Part shown: positions 58,328-64,000 of the stretch, one piece after another
Layout: each line of letters opens with the position of its first letter
Position numbering within the stretch: the first letter of the stretch is position 1
NCBI GenBank assembly: GCA_036971615.1
Contig: JAYKKR010000030.1
Coordinates: forward strand, 310,001 to 374,000
Length of the DNA: 64,000 nucleotides
Source of the DNA: Amyloporia xantha
Lineage: Eukaryota; Basidiomycota; Agaricomycetes; Polyporales; Adustoporiaceae
Reading direction: 5' to 3'
The notes under the pieces: model-generated
Databases searched by the model: none
What the model was told of the DNA's origin: nothing
The model's input: only the letters and a program-made list of their open reading frames with translations
Position numbers and translations under genes: made by a program

Positions 58328-61300
58328 ATGTCTTCAAATCCTTCGAATCGCGACTCTCAACGCTCTCAAGAAGACGCTTCGGCCGACACTGCTCGACCAC
58401 CCAGACCTAGTGCCTCACGCGTACGCCCCGAAGTGGCCTCGGCCTCGCCCCCACTGTTAGCTCCTCATCTTGCCTATCTCAGCGGACAACAACGATCGCT
58501 TTCGTCGACGCCTCCTGAGGGATCTTCGCCTGCTGGTTCCACTCCGGTTCTGGTAGGATCGGAGGATCTGGACGAACCTGGACGTTGGGGAGCCTTAGCT
58601 GAATCCACTCCCGCCCGATTGGGTGAAGACCCGTACAGGTTCGTGCACGGCTCTCAAACTCCTTTCTTCGCGGCCGGAGAACGAGCTGCAAAGGCCGTCC
58701 ACTCCCCCAGCTTTCCTGGCACCTTCCAGCCTACGTCGCTAGGACCGCGCTTTTCGAGAGAGGCCCTTGAAAGACCCCGGGACCCCGACCTCGTACCCGG
58801 CGAAGGCGCGGCCGACTCGAGCGATTCACCGGTGGTTGCGTCTCAATCCTCACTGTTGGGATCGGTAGCCGCTATCAAAGAAATCGCCCCCGTGCAGAAT
58901 GTCGCCCCTCCTCCGTCACCACTTTCGCCGTTGGTCTCGGTTCCTATCATGGAAGAGGGCGTAACTGTATCTCCGCCTCCCGCTTCATCTAATTCCTCGC
59001 CGAAGGGAGACACTATCAACATTCCCCCGTCGGTTACTCTGCCTGGAGGATCTGCGCGAGGTCCGCCCTCTGTGGCATCGGGCGCCTCTCAGAAATCGCG
59101 GGAAAGTCGGCGATCGCACATCTCCCAGTCATCCGTTAGAGCAGCTGCTAACGCTCCTTTGGAACGACGTTCGATTCGAGCCCTATGCGATCCCCAAGGG
59201 TACCTTCTGGAGGTCCTGAGAGACAAGGAAGCCTCGCTTGAGATTATCGCCGATCTTGCGGAACCCGATCGCAGAGGTACTTATCGTAGCGTCGCCGACG
59301 AAGCGCACGACCTCTTGTTGGAAGAGTTCTCCGAGACTCACGTTCATGACGCGGGTGACGCCGCCGGAGAAGAACGTCGATTCCGCCTCCCTGCACCCAT
59401 GCTGCTGCGCATTTACTATGTGACAGATGGGTTGGAACGTTCGGTTAAATCGATGTTGCGATTGGAATCTTCCGTAAAATCTTGGGATTTCGACCATCAC
59501 GAACGTCTTCTTTCCGTCCTGAAAGGCTGCGCATCGAAAAGTCTGTTGTGTGACGCCTTCCAACTTATCCAGCTTCGTGCTAGCAAAGCCTTGGAAATAA
59601 TCTGTCAGCGGAACGACCTTCACTGTGGACATCCCATGGCAGGGTCCATCCCCTCAACGGCCTCCGATTTCTATAGCGATACGAGCGCGGCGGAAGTCTC
59701 ACCGCGTTTACGCTTAGACAGTTGGTTGCGCCGCCCGGATATCGCCCCTTCGCTTACTCCCCAGTACTTGCACATCGTAGAGCGACGCTCGCTGCAGCGT
59801 GAAGGAAGAAGCCGGCCCGTCCCGGCGGAACTTAGGGATGTGCCTTCGAACCCTGGACTGAGGTTCTTGCCTCGAGGTATACCAGACGCTATTCGGGAGT
59901 CCATGGCAAGAGTTAGGTCGGAATTCAGCTCAGGAAGCACCTCCATCTTGGAAGTCGAACAAATGACTCAAGCGCTTCCCGCAGACGAAGGCTCAGCGAA
60001 GCTAGAAATGAACTCCGCTCCAGAACCAGACATTACGAAGAAGGAGCACTCTCCTCGTCCACCCTCGCCTAGTCCACCCAAGGACCGAGCCCAGGGAAAT
60101 CGAACTCCTTCTCCTTGCGACTCCCCTTCCGATGTCCTTAGTTACGTTGAATTACCCACTGACACGCAAGCAGAAGATCCAAATTTGGCGTCATGCGGGC
60201 ACGAGGAGCCCTTTCGAAATGTAACTTTACGGCCAAGCTATTCACAACGATCGAGTTTCGGTAACCCCCGATTCGCTCTACCTCGTTCCAACACTAACAA
60301 CCCGAGTCGCACCCCCAAGCCTGCTCCCGACGGTCCATGGAGGAGTTTAGATCCAGTGGAAGGACAACCGCGCCGCGTCACGTTTGGTGGCGTGCGCGCG
60401 CATGAAGTACCGCCACCTGGGACTCCTGTTACTCCTCCCGACACTCGCGCTCACGATTCGTCCCCATCCAAGCAGCCGCCCGATCAGAGAAGGAAATCGG
60501 GACCCCTGCCTCGAGGTATTTCCGCCGCTATACCGACGACTCGAGCGTACGAATCGGTTAGGAACTTGGTGTACCCTGAGGTTCCTCGAGAGACGCTGCC
60601 GTCGGCCAGTTCCTTCGTTCCCGCGCCACCGACGAGAGCGTTCGAAGGCCGAACCTCTCCATCGGCCGTGCAAGGTTCTGTCTCTATGGCTCACCCACGG
60701 TCGGACCTACCCGAACCCAGAGTCTCGGATACTTCTTATTTGGAGCGAAATCGGACCCCTTACTCTTACTCGGCGTCCGCTGCTCGTCCTCACTCCGCTG
60801 AAGCTCACCCACCGCCTTCGCGAGGAGATCAGCAGAAGTACTCCACCTATGTCTACGCGCCCGCTTCTCGGTTTCCGCAATTTCCGGATCCGAGCCCTCC
60901 TGGGCCTCCGGCGGGTGATCCTCCGGTCGCAGTGCCCTACCGTAGGTTGCCTGGCCCCACTCCAAACGGAGGAGGAGGACCCCCGGGCGGAGGACCTCCC
61001 GGAGGAGGACCGCCCGGTTCTTCCGCCGATCAATCCTCTCCTGGCTACCCTAATATCGTCATTAATCATTACCCTGCGCCCCGAGAGCAGCACCCGCGCC
61101 TCGACCTAAAGTACCCCAAGGACACGGTTCCCGAATGGGATGGCGGAACAAGCACTATCCTCACGTACATCCGGGATATGAACGTTTTAGCGGACCTCAG
61201 TCCCACTATGCCCCGAGACATCGCGGTCATGGCGCCTACTCGCTTCACACTCGGAGCGAAACGCTGGTGGAATCTTCTCGATGCTAGGGTAAGGCTGGCT

Positions 61301-64000
61301 TATATGGTGGATTGGTCCGCTATGCTAGAAGGGATTCGACTGCACTTTTTCACACATAAATTCCAAAACAAACTACGATCCGTTTACGACGTTCAACGCT
61401 TCCGACAACCGGGTCATCTGCATGAATCCCCTCTCGATTTTGTGGAAAGGCGGCTACTGTACCACCGTCATGTCTCCGCTACGGCTAATAGCGCGGTAGA
61501 TGAGATAGCGGCGATTCTACAGAACGCGCCTCCGACCTGGGCCACCGTTCTAACGGCGGATAATCTTCAGACAATAGCTGCGTTCTTGTCAGAAGTTCAG
61601 GATAAAACGGATCAGCTGGTAGCTTTCGCTGCTCTGGATTCCAACTTCCTTTCTGGACCCCGGGAGAGCGAGAGCGATCCCAAACCGCGAACGCGTCCCT
61701 TTCGACGACGAGCTTACGCCATTGAAGGCGAGCCCGTCATGAGTAATTCCGGTGATGGTCTGGAAGGCCTCTCTCCTGATCAAGACTTCTCGCCATTGCC
61801 TCCTACGGACGCCTCGACGGAAGGTTCGGTTGAGGCACTCGCTATCACTAATGGGAACGCCTCGAGCAGGACCGAACGAACGACTCGATCGAATGTTAGG
61901 CGCCCCCCTCCAGGAGGATACGCCTACCCTGCTAACAACTCAGTAGTTAGTAAGGTTCCTCCCCCGGGGCCTTGCCGTGTCTGCGGGAGTCCTAAACATT
62001 GGGACCGTGAGTGCCCGCATTGGAACGAATATCGATTGCGTAGGAACGTCAACTCCTTGTCCGCCGAACATGATACGGACCCAGCCGAGAACAAAGACTA
62101 TGATGTAGCTTTCGTAGCGTACGTCCGTAGCCAAAATGCATCTCTTTGGTCAGTTTCCTGGACGGCTAGTCGTCAGTTGGAGGGTGAGATGCTTCGAGTC
62201 GATGGTCTTACACGAAACTCCATCCCTCGATCCCGGTGCGAGGAAGCCCCCGAGGATTCCATCGAACAGGTTGACCCTCTACCAGCTGACTCGCCCCACA
62301 CCATCTTATGCCCGGGCGATGAAGAATCGGATGCGCGAGATGGCCTCGCCGCCCGACTAGCTGAGGCCCTAGCGGTTGACGGTTCGTTGGTGGAAGGAGA
62401 TGCTCCCACTCCGTCCGCGCTAGCTAGCGCCGCTCACGTTTCCTCAGGCGGAGAGATCCCGTCTTCTTCCCCGTACAAAGAGCTTCCTCCTCCGTCTCCC
62501 CCGAAGATAATCCCCCTACGGCGGACTAGAGACCCTCCGGCTGGACATTCCACCGTGGGAGTATCAGCCTTATCATTTGACGTTAGGTTCGGTTCCATCG
62601 AAAGCCCCATCATACCATGCAGAGCGGACTCGGGAGCCGATATTTCTTTGATATCGAAAGAGTATCTCGAAAGCCTCTCGCCTGCCGCTCGTCCGGTAGT
62701 TAGACAAGGATTGAGGATGAACCTCTTTCAGTTAACTAACGGGTTTAAGATTACAGGTTACGTTCAAGCTCCCGTATTGGTGGAAACGTTAGAAGGGGAT
62801 TTCCTAGAAATGTTGGCGGAATGTTACGTCGTGCCGGGAATGACTTCCCCTCTCCTCTTAGGTGAGGACTTTCACGTGAACTATGAACTGAGCGTTTTGC
62901 GCAGTGTACAGGAAGGATCGACGATCAAAGTCGGGAGAACGGGTTACTCTATCCAAGCTTCTTCCTCTTTGCCTAAAGAACGCCCCAACTTGCGAGTCTT
63001 CGGGCGCGGAGCAGAAGCTAGTTATGTGCGAGCCAAGACTCACCGTAGGAATCAAAACAAGAGACGTTGTTCGCGGCTCAAGGCGGAGCGGCCTTCAGCT
63101 CGGGCAGCGAAGGACGTGCACATATCTCCGCACTCTTGCGCACCCGTTCCGGTAGACGTTTCGTTCGCCCGTAACTATGAATGGTTCGTCGAAAAGACCG
63201 TTCTCGGACAACCGGACGGAACCTTTTTATTAACAACTCCGACAATCATTGACGAGTCTCACGCTTACATTCCCGTGACGAACCCCACCGATCGCCCTTA
63301 CATCGTGCGGAAAGGCGAAGCCTTGGGAGAGCTTAAGGCTCCGAAGGAGTGGTTCTCCCAGTCCTCCCCTGAGTTGGTCTCGCACGCGTCGACCGTGCAG
63401 GCTTACATAAGGGGACAATTGGAGAAAGACAACGCCTCTCCAGAGGTTCCTTTGGAAGTCCCCCCTCCCGCAGATTCCGGGAAGAGTGGATGGAAGGTCA
63501 CGCCTGAGGAAGAGGATTCCAAATGGGGCCCCAAGACGGCTGAAACTCCTGATCTTACCGTTCACCCCTCGGCCGAGTTGGAACGACTACTCGATATCGG
63601 TCCAGAATGGCCCAAGGAAGAGCGCATAGCCTTGGTCGAAATGCTGAAGCGTCGTCAAAACGTGTTCGCGTTCGACGGCCATTTGGGTCGTAACCCTACT
63701 GAAGTCGCTATCGACGTGCCCGAGGGTACTCGTCCGATATCATTGCCTATGTATTCAGCCTCTCCCGCGAAGCGTGAGGTTATCGACCAACAGCATGACT
63801 CTTGGCTCGCATTGGACGTAATCGAACCATCGCGCAGTCCTTGGGCTGCCCCGGTGCTAATCGCGTATCGGAACGGCAAGCCCCGCCTTTGCGTGGACTA
63901 CCGGCGGCTGAACGCCGTCTCCATTCCTGATGAGTTCCCGATTCCTCGGCAATCTGAAATACTGCAGGCCTTATCAGGGGCCCAAGTTCTTACTTCACTG
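58328..64000 (+). CDS. Ty3/gypsy gag-pol polyprotein (partial, single frame)
   Basis: From ATG 58328 the frame stays open for 1891 codons to the window end. Residues 1 to about 900 are Ser/Pro-rich and mostly disordered. A Gag core (YPKDTVPEWDGG, WWNLLDARV, FVERRLLYHRHV) lies at about 925-1060. The zinc knuckle CRVCGSPKHWDREC starts at 1216. The protease has ADSGAD with D1434 and the later LLLGEDF flap-region motif. Reverse transcriptase begins with DVIEPSRSPWAAPVL, then KPRLCVDYRRLN after residue 1843. No frameshift separates gag and pol here. The disordered N-terminal extension is much longer than in typical elements. Confidence 0.87.
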   Translation, partial: MSSNPSNRDSQRSQEDASADTARPPRPSASRVRPEVASASPPLLAPHLAYLSGQQRSLSSTPPEGSSPAGSTPVLVGSEDLDEPGRWGALAESTPARLGEDPYRFVHGSQTPFFAAGERAAKAVHSPSFPGTFQPTSLGPRFSREALERPRDPDLVPGEGAADSSDSPVVASQSSLLGSVAAIKEIAPVQNVAPPPSPLSPLVSVPIMEEGVTVSPPPASSNSSPKGDTINIPPSVTLPGGSARGPPSVASGASQKSRESRRSHISQSSVRAAANAPLERRSIRALCDPQGYLLEVLRDKEASLEIIADLAEPDRRGTYRSVADEAHDLLLEEFSETHVHDAGDAAGEERRFRLPAPMLLRIYYVTDGLERSVKSMLRLESSVKSWDFDHHERLLSVLKGCASKSLLCDAFQLIQLRASKALEIICQRNDLHCGHPMAGSIPSTASDFYSDTSAAEVSPRLRLDSWLRRPDIAPSLTPQYLHIVERRSLQREGRSRPVPAELRDVPSNPGLRFLPRGIPDAIRESMARVRSEFSSGSTSILEVEQMTQALPADEGSAKLEMNSAPEPDITKKEHSPRPPSPSPPKDRAQGNRTPSPCDSPSDVLSYVELPTDTQAEDPNLASCGHEEPFRNVTLRPSYSQRSSFGNPRFALPRSNTNNPSRTPKPAPDGPWRSLDPVEGQPRRVTFGGVRAHEVPPPGTPVTPPDTRAHDSSPSKQPPDQRRKSGPLPRGISAAIPTTRAYESVRNLVYPEVPRETLPSASSFVPAPPTRAFEGRTSPSAVQGSVSMAHPRSDLPEPRVSDTSYLERNRTPYSYSASAARPHSAEAHPPPSRGDQQKYSTYVYAPASRFPQFPDPSPPGPPAGDPPVAVPYRRLPGPTPNGGGGPPGGGPPGGGPPGSSADQSSPGYPNIVINHYPAPREQHPRLDLKYPKDTVPEWDGGTSTILTYIRDMNVLADLSPTMPRDIAVMAPTRFTLGAKRWWNLLDARVRLAYMVDWSAMLEGIRLHFFTHKFQNKLRSVYDVQRFRQPGHLHESPLDFVERRLLYHRHVSATANSAVDEIAAILQNAPPTWATVLTADNLQTIAAFLSEVQDKTDQLVAFAALDSNFLSGPRESESDPKPRTRPFRRRAYAIEGEPVMSNSGDGLEGLSPDQDFSPLPPTDASTEGSVEALAITNGNASSRTERTTRSNVRRPPPGGYAYPANNSVVSKVPPPGPCRVCGSPKHWDRECPHWNEYRLRRNVNSLSAEHDTDPAENKDYDVAFVAYVRSQNASLWSVSWTASRQLEGEMLRVDGLTRNSIPRSRCEEAPEDSIEQVDPLPADSPHTILCPGDEESDARDGLAARLAEALAVDGSLVEGDAPTPSALASAAHVSSGGEIPSSSPYKELPPPSPPKIIPLRRTRDPPAGHSTVGVSALSFDVRFGSIESPIIPCRADSGADISLISKEYLESLSPAARPVVRQGLRMNLFQLTNGFKITGYVQAPVLVETLEGDFLEMLAECYVVPGMTSPLLLGEDFHVNYELSVLRSVQEGSTIKVGRTGYSIQASSSLPKERPNLRVFGRGAEASYVRAKTHRRNQNKRRCSRLKAERPSARAAKDVHISPHSCAPVPVDVSFARNYEWFVEKTVLGQPDGTFLLTTPTIIDESHAYIPVTNPTDRPYIVRKGEALGELKAPKEWFSQSSPELVSHASTVQAYIRGQLEKDNASPEVPLEVPPPADSGKSGWKVTPEEEDSKWGPKTAETPDLTVHPSAELERLLDIGPEWPKEERIALVEMLKRRQNVFAFDGHLGRNPTEVAIDVPEGTRPISLPMYSASPAKREVIDQQHDSWLALDVIEPSRSPWAAPVLIAYRNGKPRLCVDYRRLNAVSIPDEFPIPRQSEILQALSGAQVLTSL

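Larger units (their letters stand above)
57774..64000 (+). mobile_element. Ty3/gypsy LTR retrotransposon, 5' part (runs off the window)
   Basis: 5' LTR, primer-binding site and an uninterrupted gag-pol frame in the order Gag, zinc knuckle, protease, reverse transcriptase. The order protease then RT and the RT motifs fit Ty3/gypsy. The open frame suggests a recent, possibly active copy. The 3' half is outside the window. Confidence 0.85.

Overview
The window reads as nuclear DNA of a filamentous basidiomycete, most likely an Agaricomycete. Genes on both strands are split by 46-90 bp GT-AG introns. One gene is a FunK1-type kinase of the kind expanded in mushrooms. Transposon debris includes Ty3/gypsy, a KDZ-like transposase fragment and large inverted-repeat elements. 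No rRNA, tRNA, CRISPR array or bacterial-style operon was seen.

Region 1, about 1-18,900, is ordinary gene space: a Tos1-like cell-wall protein (2405-3649), a FunK1 kinase-like protein (5065-7829), a vacuolar M28 metalloprotease of the Pff1 family (9889-13295), a soluble two-ATPase ABC protein (13741-15629) and, on the minus strand, an unknown membrane protein whose tail holds four exact 11-residue amphipathic repeats (16430-17734). Intron junctions in all five keep the reading frame.

Region 2, 18,950-25,330, is gene-poor. It has a 1.7 kb CATCTCA-rich satellite, then one non-autonomous inverted-repeat transposon inserted into a relative of itself with a readable 2-bp target duplication.

Region 3, 25,340-31,449, is a 6.1 kb element with about 320 bp terminal inverted repeats made of tandem sub-repeats and a candidate 6-bp target duplication. 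It carries a divergent gene pair, called X and Y here, and a third gene V on the opposite strand inside an intron of Y. A second, decayed copy of the X/Y pair lies at 44,449-45,942. No transposase is recognisable in it.

Region 4, 31,456-57,773, is a nest of mobile elements. A 2.3 kb segment (a gene fragment resembling Est1/SMG-type proteins plus one terminus of the region 3 element family) occurs twice in inverted orientation, at 33,796-41,930 and 52,530-54,808. The left copy was later split by a 5.85 kb LTR retrotransposon with apparently identical LTRs and a CTACC target duplication. The right copy keeps the empty site. Between the arms lie a palindromic satellite, a broken retroelement end, the X/Y copy, a truncated KDZ-like gene and a small gene (Z) with a 4.2 kb transposon inside one intron. 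Right of the duplication a nine-exon gene of unknown function (W, 55,454-57,479) can be spliced in frame.

Region 5, 57,774 to the window end, is the 5' part of a Ty3/gypsy retrotransposon: LTR, primer-binding site, and one open frame with zinc knuckle, aspartic protease and the start of reverse transcriptase.

Gene models were spliced by eye. Family names rest on remembered motifs, not on database searches.
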